In this document: positions 1 through 11,099 of the stretch, piece after piece | How positions within the stretch are numbered: position 1 is the stretch's first letter | How the letters are laid out: each line of letters begins with the position of its first letter | From: Apostichopus japonicus | Taxonomy: Eukaryota; Echinodermata; Holothuroidea; Aspidochirotida; Stichopodidae | Assembly: GCF_037975245.1 (NCBI RefSeq) | Contig: NC_092573.1 | Span: forward strand, 12,501 to 76,500 | Length of the DNA: 64,000 bases | Reading direction: 5' to 3' | The notes under the pieces: model-generated | Database searches by the model: none | The model's input: the letters and a program-made list of their open reading frames with translations, nothing else | Told to the model about the DNA's origin: nothing | Program-made: the position numbers and the translations under genes

Positions 1-1590
1 ATTATCTGTAGTTATAGAAATAGTTAGATGGTGCGACACCCATCACGGAATAGAGCAAAGTGTCCCCTATCACACTGTTGATGTTTGATATTTGTGACAT
101 AACTTCTATCTTCGCCAAAATCTCTTTCCTCATTTGCTGCTTTAAGCAAGAGGGAGACTTGGGCACATGATCCCCAATCCCTTTCAGATTTGGATTTTTA
201 TAAAGCATTTATTAGCACAATCTTGCGGGGTTTTTTTGGGGGGGGGCAGGCAGTGGGTTAATTGGGGTTTTTTCTTGTTTATTTATTAGCACAACCTTGA
301 GCATAAACATACATATACACGTAATTTATAGTCTAAATATACCTCAGAATGCACCATTGTACCGGCTAAATTTTGATTTCTTTTTTCCCCTGTGGGAGGA
401 CAACATACCACTCATGATACAAGAGACGTACACCCATTCAACGACCCGCAACCCCGCACCCCACGTTACCATTGGGATTCGCATACAAAGTTCACAAAGG
501 TCCATGCCCCTTTACCGAACTCATTCGAGGGAATCTGAAATTCCGTCAGGGCCAACCAAGTTTCAGTTCAGTGCCCCAAGGGTGAGTATAGTACCAGTTA
601 ATTTGTCATTGGTCGAGTACAATATGTCATCCGCAGTTCACTACGCAGACCAGTTGTGATTGTTTGAGATAGAACAATACCCATGCAAATCCTGGTCATT
701 GTAATACGTGATAAAAGGCGCGTCTCGCTCATTTTATAGTTCCCTATGCCGTGTGCAATGACTGTTCAATTAGTTAAAAACAAACAACAACAACAAAAAA
801 ACTCTTGACGACAAGGTTTTGTAGTCCTATTCGTGGAAAACTTCAAATGTGATATTGGAATCAGGTATTATATTGTTTGTGCAGAATAGAGTAAAGTGGT
901 ATCGCACTCTGAATTTAAACTAAAGTGTTTGTCTAAACCGATCGAGTTTCCAACCATACAATCTTAGACTTGAAATAATATATTCTGAGGCCAAAATTAA
1001 ATTAAGTCTACATAGGGCCTACATTAAATTTAATTTTTATCTTTTTAGGTATGTATGCGTGTGTGTATGTGTGTAGGTATGCGTGTATGTATGTGCCCAA
1101 GAATTCAAGTGAACTATAGACCTATAGGAGCCAGCTACACTGCTATTGTCCTTTAATTAAACAGTCGAAATTAGTACAAACTAAACAACAAAAGGGCAAT
1201 AATAAACGGAGCTGCATATCTCATCGAGAGCAAACACTAACTTCAAATGAACAAGTTTGTTATTATCTGCGTAATCTTGCAATCGGAGGAAAGGACCTCT
1301 TCGGTTCCCATAGCAACCACATATTTTGACAGTACTGGACATTTTCATTATACCTGTGAAGGTGTCATGTCAATTCACTGTTTCCCCTTGGAGTAATAGA
1401 AAACATAATCACTAAATTTGATCTTCGACCTCTGGCCTTTGACCTTTGGTTCCGGGGTCTGTAAGACACACAAGGGTTTACCCTGGGGTACTTTCCCACT
1501 TAGTTTGAAGAAAATCGGCCAAGCCGTTTAGGAGGAGCTTTTGACACAAAATTGGAGACGCAAACAGACATACACACACAATGACACACA
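1..1590. other. non-coding stretch, no gene recognised
   Basis: Only short chance reading frames are present and none shows a recognisable domain. Positions 1429-1560 contain the phrase type 'gacctttgacctt ... aatcggccaagccgttt'. The same GACCTTTGACC-type wording recurs at 23150-24420, so I read it as an old dispersed repeat rather than a gene. Confidence 0.5.
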
Positions 1591-1683
1591 CACGGGGCAG
1601 GGGGCAGACTGCCCCCAAATTTCCAGAGGACAAGAAATTCGGGCAAAAATCCTGAAAAATTCGGGCAGCCTATAAGAGGAGAA

Positions 1684-1726
<43 letters not shown>

Positions 1727-1922
1727 TACATATGTATATATATATATATATATTTATAAATATGCAGTAGCTTGCCCGAATCTTTTTCAAATTTTTGACC
1801 GACAATTCCGTGGAGAGCGTTTTGTGTTATTTGTTTGTGACATTAATATTAATACAGGCCTAATGATTTTCTTTATTTAGCATCATGATGCCCGAATATT
1901 TCCGTGTAACACCACCGTAAGC
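1591..1922. repeat. GCCCGAA repeat family with TA core, copy 1
   Basis: A block starting near 'ggggcagactgccccc' runs through 'ccagaggacaagaaattcgg', a TA/AT microsatellite at about 1691-1755, and several 'gcccgaa' motifs, and ends at 'caccaccgtaag'. The same order of motifs recurs at 28560-29055, which shows a dispersed mobile or repetitive unit. In the second copy the left arm is repeated inverted on the far side of the TA tract; here only one arm is kept. There is no coding potential beyond chance frames. Confidence 0.7.
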
Positions 1923-2613
1923 GCAGCTCATCTGGGCTACCACGCTACAACAGGGAACGCCGTTCACAATCGTGGTGACATGTATGCATGCATGGAGATT
2001 AGCAGTCTCTGAATTGAATGACTACGAGCGTTCGTTCAGTGCTCTACGTCGCCTCAAAACAGATTTAAGAAACATCATGAACAAACCCGCCTTTCGAATT
2101 TAGCAATACTAAACATAGAAAGGTAGACCACCAACACAGTCTTATCACACGAGATGAAAAAGATTATCGACATCTTTGGCCACAGAAAAAAAACGCGTAA
2201 TCATTTTTTCTAATTAGTCAACTGTATACATGGACACCCCCGACATGAGTGTATATAAGAAACATTTTCTTTTTCATGGATGGTGAGGGGGGGGGGGGGA
2301 GGGAGTGCCTACAAGCCTAGAAGTACAGGTTTATCATATTCTTTTTAATTTTTATACTTTTTTGTGAGACAAATCGCAGTCTCACCCGACACAGCGACAT
2401 TATCCCGCCTACGTGTCGTTGAACAATGTATGTTTTTCTGGAGGTAGCTGAGTACTGTGTTAAAATAATAAATACGGTAACTAAATAGTTGCTTAAAAAG
2501 TATACTGTCCTATTTTTCCCCATTCAAAGTGATGTTACGATTTTTTCTTCTTCTAATTTACCAAATTTTTGGGGAAGTTTACATTTCTAAAACGTGAGAT
2601 TATAAAAAAAAAA

Positions 2614-2746
2614 AATGTTTAGATGCAACTTGCAAGGCCTCAGAAGTGCCATTTCCGGCAATCCGAGAGGCATTTTTTGCCAAAATATTTCTTGTACGTT
2701 TCGCCAACTACGTCAACCGATGGTGGCGCTCCGCTTAGATAGTGTT
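2614..2746 (+). repeat. ~100-bp core module copy ('cgctccgcttagatag')
   Basis: This copy contains the order 'gatgcaactt...aaggcct', 'agtgccatttccggc', 'ggcattttttgccaaaat' and 'ggtggcgctccgcttagatag'. The same string of motifs occurs about twelve times in the window, usually inside elements bounded by hAT-type ends. Here I could not find clean flanking inverted repeats, so it is reported as a solitary copy. No gene is seen in 2750-3410. Confidence 0.75.
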
Positions 2747-3417
2747 ACGGGAACTTTCTGGCACAAAGTTTCTGCCCCCCCCCAACTGAAATGGTCCGCC
2801 TCGGTCAGTTATGGACTTCCAATCACCCTGGGGTACCCCATCATGGGTGACCCCCGAGTAGCTGCTCTGATAAATAACCATTACCATGACAACTGTTGCT
2901 ATGGCAAATGGCATAGCTTAGTTTGGCCTAAAAAATGTACTAACAATAACACGAGTCGCGTTGTCGATACTTCCAGTGTCAAGGTGTACAGAAATTCATC
3001 ACGTTTCAAGGAGAAAAAGAAGAATCATGTAATAGGAATCATATTTCTTTCCTCTCTGTTTTGATTTCTTCTCGTGTCTGCCGTCATATTTCGTTTTCAT
3101 ATTTTATCGCAGATCTTACATCTACTAGCAAACCTTGATGGGTAAATATCATGTTTCGTTTTCCTCTGCATTTTGTTATTTTAATAATTGTATCAACTGG
3201 AGTTTCATCATAAGAATATCGATATCGCCTGTTTTGACAAAACTCTGAACTATTTCTCTTTTCGTATTACTTTTCTTTTCTTCTTCTTCTTTATCTTCTT
3301 CATTTGACTTGGTTTTCTTACATGGATCGTAACAAAACAGATCACATAGGACTATTAGTTACAAATAAATACAATAATACTAACAACTTCAAATATTTAG
3401 TATTTATAACACCTTCA

Positions 3418-3644
3418 AATTTTTGTGGGTACCGTCAAACGGATATCTCGTGTAGCCTTTACAGCGACAATAACAAAACAATTCATTTTATTGAATTTCG
3501 TAACTTGGACGTCGGAATAACACAAATTAACAATCTATTTAGATTCTATGTAGACGTAATATGATACTTCGCAGCACTCTGCGGTTGTTTAAAAGCCCTT
3601 TTTTCTTGACCAAGGAAACAGGTTGTTTCTCAAGTCTTCCGAAG
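3418..3644 (+). promoter_or_regulatory. promoter/5'UTR region of glycine-rich peptide gene 1
   Basis: This segment is collinear with the regions upstream of the two paralogues. A 'gggtaccgtcaaacggatatctcgtgtag' block lies about 215 bases before the ATG and corresponds to the better conserved 'gttcgtaccagcaa.atggtctcct' block of genes 2 and 3. A second shared block, 'tatgatact..gca', occurs at about 3556, and 'aag' precedes the ATG. Gene 1 is the most diverged of the three here. Transcription start and TATA box are not certain. Confidence 0.5.
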
Positions 3645-3719
3645 ATGAGACCGTTGTTCGTATCCATATTAGTTTGTTGCCTAATAGCTAGTGCCTTAGC
3701 CAGAGAAGGCAGAAAGAAG
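3645..3719 (+). CDS. secreted glycine-rich peptide gene 1, exon 1 (signal peptide)
   Basis: Twenty-five codons from an ATG preceded by 'cgaag', as in all three paralogues. They encode a classic signal peptide (MRPLFVSILV core, hydrophobic stretch, SALA cleavage site) followed by the basic start of the mature peptide (REGRKK). The exon ends at a canonical donor, AAG|GTGAGA, in phase 0. Signal sequence residues are nearly identical to those at 40764 and 48018 although the mature parts differ, the usual pattern of rapidly evolving secreted peptide families. The intron runs to 6127 (2.4 kb). I do not recognise a named family. An in-frame upstream extension to 3561 exists but is not shared with the paralogues, so the ATG at 3645 is preferred. 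Confidence 0.8.
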
Positions 3720-6127
3720 GTGAGAGCTTTTTCACATTTTATTCCATATTTTGATATAATTCGATAAATCTTTAACTTCAGTAGGTTTTCTTAGTTATCC
3801 ACTAATATCTTCAATGCCCTTCATTCTTTGCTGTTGCCTGTTCATTCTTTGCTGTTTTCAAGACCGTTAGATTAATTTCTATCATATTCACCAATACTTT
3901 TGATGTCTTATGCACACACACACAAAAGGCGACACTCTCCAAACTTTAATCTCTATTATTACGTAATAATTGGAGGTGACTGCATATAGACAAGATAGTA
4001 CCTTTTTGGTGTGAATTAGTAAACAGTCAACTTTTAAGATCTTTTCATGATTATGGTGTGTACAGTTCATCCTGGTTAGTTAATGTTAAAACTATTTTAG
4101 ATAACAGTGGAATGACCTATATGTTTGGAATATCCCTGTTGAAAGTCTCCTTGCTACCCGTCACAGACAATACCCTGCAGTAATATCTAAGTATTGGCTC
4201 AGGGCGACCATAGATCAACGACTAAGTGATATTTGCGAACAAGACTAGCTAGGCGATGTTAACAACAACACTCAATGCAAAGTCTAGAGAATGTACAAAG
4301 AGAAACTTGAGTTTGAAACTTATTTGACTACCTTAAATTTACCCCACAGAGTAAACTTAAGTAAATTCCGCTGTGTAAATAGTAAACTCCCTATCGTACA
4401 TGGAAGGTTGACATACATTGATTTTCATGAAAGATTGTGTGGGTTATGTGACTAAAATTATTTAGGTGGCGAATTTCATTACGGTTTTGTTTGTTCTTAC
4501 TTGTCAGCCGATAGGATTGAGTTCTTGAAACCAAGTTTAGGAAAAGAACCAGTTCTATTAAAATGAAGCATTTGTTTCAATCATCGGGTAAAAGTGTCTT
4601 TGCAAATAGAAGTAAATTTTGTAGAAAACTTTACAAAAAAATTGTCTCTTAAAGATGTTTCTTTCTCTCAACAGTCTCTAGTGCCACGTTTCATTTTTAG
4701 ACTTTTCCAAAGTCTCCCTCCCCCTCCCCCCCCCCCCTCCTTCTCAAATTATTCAGCACAAATCGTTGAAAGAACGTGTGTCATTCTTTTCTCGTTTCTT
4801 TTTACTCCCTCAGTCTGTTCTTAAGTTAGATGTTATTGGTCATTTTGTTAATCCCTGGATTGTTATCGAAATGTACCTTGTAAATGTCTTTTATACCTCA
4901 CTGAGGTGATGTGGAGAATATAAATTGTAACTGAAACCTAAGCTATATACTATGCCATAGATTGCTCACATACTATACTTGACAGTCTATATGAGTAGTT
5001 TTTCTACTTCCCAATTTTTTACTCTCATGTATGTGGGAAGTTTTCCTTCCTGCATGAACTGTTTTTGAAGCTTACCTTGCTTTAACACAAATCTAAATTT
5101 ATATCAGATTCTACAAGTCATAGCTAAATTAATGAAATAGCACAACAAGTTTAAATATTTTGGTATAGCTTATCAATCGCATAAGTGTGTGTTGGAGCAG
5201 AGGCAGATGAGACAGCCCCCCCCCCCTTCCCACACTCCCACAAAAAAGGAAAGCAAGAGCATATTTCTCCCCCTCTACCACCTCCACACTTTCCAACTGT
5301 TGATTTAATTTCAAGGAAAAAGTGGAAAATTCTATACAGAAATTCTTTATTTTGATATTATACTTGCCATGTCGAGAAAGAAATCGAAGATTTGAGATAA
5401 CATAGTCCATAATTTGATATAATATCATAAATAGTGAAACGTTGTATATATAAAAGTTAAAGGTTGACACAAAGAGTAATAAATTCGAGAAAATAGGCGA
5501 AAGGTTGAGATTAATTTCTATTAACTAACGTCGTTATTGCGAGGAACGAGTCACAATTTTGAGATTGAAGAGTTGAGATATCGAGATTGCAAAGATGAAA
5601 ATGTTTAATTTAGAGAGGAGAAACTGCAACTTTAGTCTTTGCCCTTTATAGGAACTCCTTCGAAATCAAGTAAAAATGAAATTATATCTTAAAAATTAGG
5701 AAAAACGTGCTTGGTTTTAACTGGAGATATCTAACATGTACACAAGTATTATACGTCGTTATTTTCAAGCACTTTCAAGCACAATACTAAAAAACCAAAA
5801 CACCCATGTCTGTGTTAAGACTTTCTACCCATTTTGTGGAATCGTGATGTGGACATGCACCATGTTCGTGTCAAATTTATCAAAACGATTTTGTTTACAG
5901 TGTCCAAATGCATATTATTATTGAAAGTGCTCTTTAAAGTTGATAATATATATTTCATATGGTTGCCTTAGTTCTTGATCTTTGCACGTATTAACATGCA
6001 ACTTAATAAGATTCATATACAATTAATCGATCCGCTGTAAGAGATTCCAATTTGGTTTTATTTGACACTTTAGGTAAATTGTTCTTTAAAGGGGGCATGC
6101 ATTTTGTTTTTTATTATCTCGTTTCAG

Positions 6128-6289
6128 GAAAAACGACTCTTCTGGCCATGGCATAGGCATCCACCACCTCCAAGTGGCGGTGGGGGTGGAGGAGGAGGCG
6201 GTGGAGGGGGAGGAGGAGGAGGCGGTGGAGGAGGAGGAGGCGGTGGAGGTGGAGGAGGCGGTGGAGGTGGAGGAGGCAATGGTCGGTAG
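6128..6289 (+). CDS. secreted glycine-rich peptide gene 1, exon 2 (polyglycine)
   Basis: The exon begins after the pyrimidine-rich acceptor 'ctcgtttcag' in phase 0, matching the donor at 3719. It encodes EKRLFWPWHRHPPPPS, then about 34 consecutive glycines (GGA/GGT/GGC mixed) and ends N-G-R-stop. The joined precursor is about 78 residues. The mature peptide would be strongly cationic near its N-terminus with two Trp and a run of prolines. The final Gly-Arg could be trimmed to a C-terminally amidated Asn, which is inference. The sequence following the stop (to about 6830) is clearly related to that after gene 2, supporting a gene duplication rather than a chance GGN repeat. Role unknown. Confidence 0.75.
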   Translation, partial: EKRLFWPWHRHPPPPSGGGGGGGGGGGGGGGGGGGGGGGGGGGGGGGGGGNGR

Positions 6290-6830
6290 AAGAGAATGAT
6301 AGCTGTCATCATCACAAAATTACGTCCAACCCTGCCTTCCCTCATTTCGATTCAATGCAAAACTGCCTTTGTATATGAGCACCAGAGAAACCCGCTAAAA
6401 ATATTGTTCCCACGAAAGGAAGTTCTGTCTCCATCACCATGTGTTGATGTGAAGATGTTAATGATGATGACGATGATGACTTTTTTTGTTTGTGTGTTGA
6501 AATCAGTTTTCCTTACTATACTACGGCTATTTTGTAAATTAAACCTGACTTTAAGTATATATAATCAAGTCATATACCTGATTAACGAGCAGTGGGTGAT
6601 ACTCGCGTTCGATGTTCACCTATATCTCCTGATGAAATTGGATGAAATACTTCCTAACTACTTACTTCAGTTTTCTATCATTATAAAATCGACGATGTAT
6701 GTGGTTCTATCAATTATCGATACCGTCAAATATAGTTGAACTGACTCTACAAACTTGTCACGTTTGTTTTTTATCGACTATTTGGGAGTCTGTAATATAC
6801 ATCAGGGCACGGGCGGACTGGGGCATAAAA
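6290..6830 (+). other. 3' flank of gene 1, homologous to that of genes 2 and 3
   Basis: Shared phrases with 43933-44610 include 'gaatgatagct', 'ttccctcatttcg', 'gagcaccagag', 'ctgatgaa.ttggat.aaatac' and 'catcaggg/acag'. With 50880-51060 it shares 'tatcaattatcgataccgtcaaat'. It is probably the 3'UTR plus flanking DNA carried along by the duplications. I cannot name the polyadenylation site. No further gene is seen up to 7414. Confidence 0.6.
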
Positions 6831-7422
6831 TAACACTATACCGGCTCAAAGATCCAACCGGAGGCACTGAGGCCTTGTTTGCGCCTAGGATGAAAGTAGC
6901 ACCTGCACTTGTTTGACCAGAGCAATCCCTAAATTCCTAGCATTACTTAATCTGCTGAGCGTATTTTCTTCGACGCCGCTTAAAGCAGGCCTTCCCGAAA
7001 CCCCACCATATTAGTATAACATTGGTCCAAGTTCTATGTTCCTGCGAATACCAGCCTTGTCTCCCATGTGGCATTCCAGCCACTCTCATATATGCTACTT
7101 CATGGATGTGTAGTATGTAAGCAACTGAGAGGGGACAAGATGACAGATACACAATGGTGTCGAAAGCCAGACAGGGCTGGGGAACACCATACATTATTGT
7201 TCTTCTGCATACTTTCCCGGGCCCGTAAATTGGCCTCTGGGCTTTATCCTCACCCCCTCTCATCGGACTTGCAGGTTCCCTAGAAATACTAAAGATAATA
7301 CAATAAAATCTATTAGATGTTCAATGTATCAGTATATCTTCTCATGCAAGAGGAATAAATTATCATTTGAATCCGGACCACACCACATCACCCCCCCCCC
7401 TGCTGGCCCTTTACCTCAGAGG

Positions 7423-8505
7423 CATGGGCGGCGATCATGGGGGGACGGGGGGACATGTCCCCCAATATTTTAGGTGGGGATATAGTATCTAATATCCCCC
7501 ACCCAGGTGGCATAGTTTTTTTGTGGCTATAAGAGCATATTTTTTATGATACCGCTAGTAATTTCAAAATAGAAAATGCTTAGATGCAACTTACAAGGCC
7601 TAGGAAGTGCCATTTCCAGCGATCTGGGAGGCATTTTCGGCCAAAATTTTCTTTTACGCTTCGCGCCAACTCATGGTGGCGCCACGCTTAGATAGTTTGC
7701 CTACAAGCTTCGCCCCTCCCTTGGCAAATTCCTCGCTACGCGTCTGTCTAACCGAGTCACAATTTGTTACTAAATATCACCAAAAAAAGACACAGACTTT
7801 CCAGAAAGTATTTTTTACTTATTTTCGAAATTAACTAGCTAGACGGACCATGGGCGCAGATCCTGGTGGGAACAGCGGGACGCGTCCCCACCAACTTTTT
7901 CAGTGGTGGGGACATGATATACCGTGTCCCCACCAATTTGTCTTGACCAAACGCTGAATTGCAAATTTCCCTGTATTGAACTTTGGCGCAGTTTGATCCA
8001 GCATTGTGCAAATGACATGCAGCATTTCTCACTTTATTACATTTATCCACAGTTGTTTTTGGAAGGAAATCGCAGTCTATAATAGTTTTCTGGGAGAGGA
8101 CCCAGACCCATCGTATACAAAGTGTACTTGGAATATTTGTCCCCTGATTTTTTTATGCAGACGCCCATGTGTTCCCCCAACCTAAATTTCTAAGCCATGA
8201 GATCTCTAATTTCTGGGAAGTGTTATTTCCGGCGATCTGGGAGGTATATTTGCCCAAAAAAAATCTTGTACGCTACGCGCGAACCAATGGTCGCGCTCCG
8301 CTTAGAAAGTATCAGAGAACAGATACGCGTCCCCACCATTATCCAAGACTGATCTGCGCCCATGAGACGGACCGGCATCCGTAATGAAATTTGGTATATA
8401 TACAAAATATCACGAAGCACGCGAACAATTTTTGGGGTGTAGTTGCTACGCGCCTGCACCCAAGCAAAATGTTCCCCCAATATTTGAAAAAAATCGCCGC
8501 CCCTG
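7423..8505. mobile_element. non-autonomous hAT-type transposon (1083 bp) with 8-bp TSD
   Basis: The left end CATGGGCGGCGAT and the inverted right end (reverse complement CAGGGGCGGCGATTT) form terminal inverted repeats. They are flanked on both sides by the 8-bp duplication CTCAGAGG (7415-7422 and 8506-8513). An 8-bp duplication and CA.GGGCG ends are typical of hAT elements. No transposase frame is present. Inside are two copies of the ~100-bp core module (about 7577-7700 and 8197-8312), and a second complete element is nested at 7849-8364. Confidence 0.92.
7849..8364. mobile_element. hAT-type MITE nested inside 7423-8505
   Basis: A perfect 14-bp terminal inverted repeat, CATGGGCGCAGATC, closes at 8351-8364. 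The flanking 8-bp duplication is AGACGGAC at 7841-7848 and 8365-8372. Length is 516 bp, with no coding capacity. Its position shows it inserted after the host element. It carries its own copy of the ~100-bp core module. Confidence 0.93.
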
Positions 8506-8513
8506 CTCAGAGG

Positions 8514-9509
8514 TAAATGATAATCAACCCTCTTCTATTCGTCTGCGGTAGAACTAAGAGCAGAGTCATTTATGTATAACGGGTCACATTAAAGATGTCT
8601 CAATATTAGTGTTTCGAATCAGGAATCGATGATAAAGTCTGTATAACACAAATAACATATAAAGTCATATCAAAATGAGACTTTGGGCTCCAAATTAACA
8701 TGGTTACAATGCATCTACAGTATACTGTATAACATATATCTCACGTTAAGTACTCGGTCAGTTTGTACCCGCAATTTGGAATTCTTGCGCAAGTTTTTTA
8801 TCCCATAATCAAAAGTACTTGTGGTTGTATGAATAATAAACTTTACAACGCATCATTTTTAGTGTATGAGATATGTGAAGGATTGAATTGATTAATTCCT
8901 TTTTTTTTATTGGCCTGCGGTATTTGGAGTATATACGCGTAGACCTACAAATCCAAAACTGTGAGAAGAACTACAAGTGGCTTTAATCATAATGATATAT
9001 CACAAGAACGATTTCAAACTAATTAACTGTATGTCCTATTTGCGTAGGTCATAGTACCAAATAATCCCCGTGCAGACGAAACATGTGCACGCCTCTGCAA
9101 ATAACACAACCGAATTTCCACTGCAGGTGGTCATGTAATTATCATGTCAAACGAATTGGTTAATAATTGTCATAGAAATTACATCATGGTTCATTTAATT
9201 GTTACGAGGTTTACGCCAATGTGTTAAACATCAGTGTTTGCAATTCCCACTTCTCTCCAGGGGGTAGTTGCGAGGGAGGGAGTGGGCGTAACTGGCACGA
9301 TCCAATTAAATGCTGCTCTAAGGTTCAAATATGATAAGAACCAAGCTGCCAGTGAAACGTTGTATTGCCTCTTCCATAGTTTACATTGAATACAAAAAAA
9401 CTGTGAGAAAATAGAACAGAGATGACAATACTGTTCAGTCCCTTCTTGAATCCAAGAACACCAACTTGGTTTTGAATTTATGTTAAGATATACCTGCTTA
9501 CAAGATGCA
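8514..9509. other. non-coding stretch
   Basis: AT-rich sequence with only short chance frames. I see no domain, splice-supported exon or repeat boundary here. Confidence 0.5.
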
Positions 9510-9839
9510 ACCATTAACAGGGGCGTATCCAGGATTTTCTAACCCGGGGGGCGCAAATTACTATCTAAGCGGAGCGCCACCGTCGGTTGGCGAGCAGCGT
9601 ACAAGAAAATTTCGGGTTTTGTTACCCCCCAGATTACCGGAAATGGCACTTCTCGGGCTTGAAATGACCAACCAAATGTACACTTTTGCCTGATAACCAA
9701 GAATTTCCTAATAGTTTTTTTCATCCATAACCTTTTTGAAGATTGTCACCAGTCACACATCCTGTTCGACCTCATTGCATCTCCTGTGGATCATTGCTTT
9801 TGGGTAGGTGATTCTACGTCGCGGCCCACAATACCCGTA

Positions 9840-10960
9840 AGCACAATTTTTCAAGGTTTTGAGCCCATTATTTGTTCAGAATTTGAAAATTCACACTCTC
9901 GTGAATAAATTCTCTTCCAAAAATACCCATAATGATGCACAAATTTCATCTATGGACACCAATATAGAAAAACCTCCTTCAACCCCTAACAGACCGGTCA
10001 AAATTGCACGAGTAGAGGGAACTATGATGAAGAATGGTGGTCAGGGAATTTTCGAAAATTCAGACACAGTTTATTTATTGGTGTACAAATATCAAAACCT
10101 CTTATAACGGCTATACTATCAAACTTCATTGAATGGAATGAAAAACTACCATATATTTCCGAAACCGAACACTACATACATATACCACCCGAACCGAATT
10201 GTACAGTTGCTTATAATAGCGTTTTCGACTTGAATATATTTGCGCATTTATATGCATCTGTGTTATAACATGATAACACGTGTTATGCTACAGGCCTTTT
10301 TATTGCGGTCTGTGTTAAAAAAATATATAAAAATATAAAAATATAAAAAATATAAAAAATAAAAAATATTTTATATTATATAAAAAATATAAAAAAAATA
10401 TATATAATACCACTACGATTTACTGTATTGTATCTTTAACATATCTAGCTCTCGCATGCTCCCAAAACATAACACGTGTTAGTGTGTTATAACACCCTGG
10501 CATATAAATGCATAATATGCTACACGTTAAGAACAAATATAAGCTCACACCTTTTCGGCTTGGGTGCATATACAATTTGGAGGTTGTTCATCCTGGAACA
10601 CCATTTTCATGCTCACTGATATGATGTGATATCTGCTGTATGCTTTACAAATTCGAGTAATTGAAAACAAAAGACTGAAATAAATAACTTTTATCTGTTT
10701 ATTGTGCGATGCCCCACATTATTTTCATTTCGAAAGATGCACAGTTTCAAGTTCATTACATACTGAAGGCATCGGTTCTCTATCTGCCTTCAGTTTAGGG
10801 TAGATCTTGGGATTTTCATACCTAGACATTGCTAGATATCCATACAGTTCAGTGTCCTTAGCACTTTTCGGGGCCTGATCTTGGAAATAGCAAAATCGGG
10901 AGTGGTCACACTCCATGTAGGTCAGTGGACGTCGACCTCTAGACGTCACTAATACACAAC
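9840..10960 (+). repeat. direct repeat unit A within the 5 kb element
   Basis: The string 'caacccctaacagaccggtcaaaattgca', the 'gctcactgatatgatgtgatatctg' motif and 'cagtttcaagttcattaca' occur in this order here and again at 13340-14460. An AT-rich simple repeat at 10318-10400 and flanking sequence separate some of these motifs in this copy only. The unit is not protein coding. Confidence 0.75.
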
Positions 10961-11099
10961 CCGATCACTTGTTATCGATGAAGTGGTGTGTTGCCGGATT
11001 TTGTCAAGGTCTTGGTACAACGGGCAAAAGTCATTCATCTGGAAGCGATCAGAAGGGCTGGGCGTAGAGTTCTGGGGTTGTGGGGCGCGCGTTTTTATG

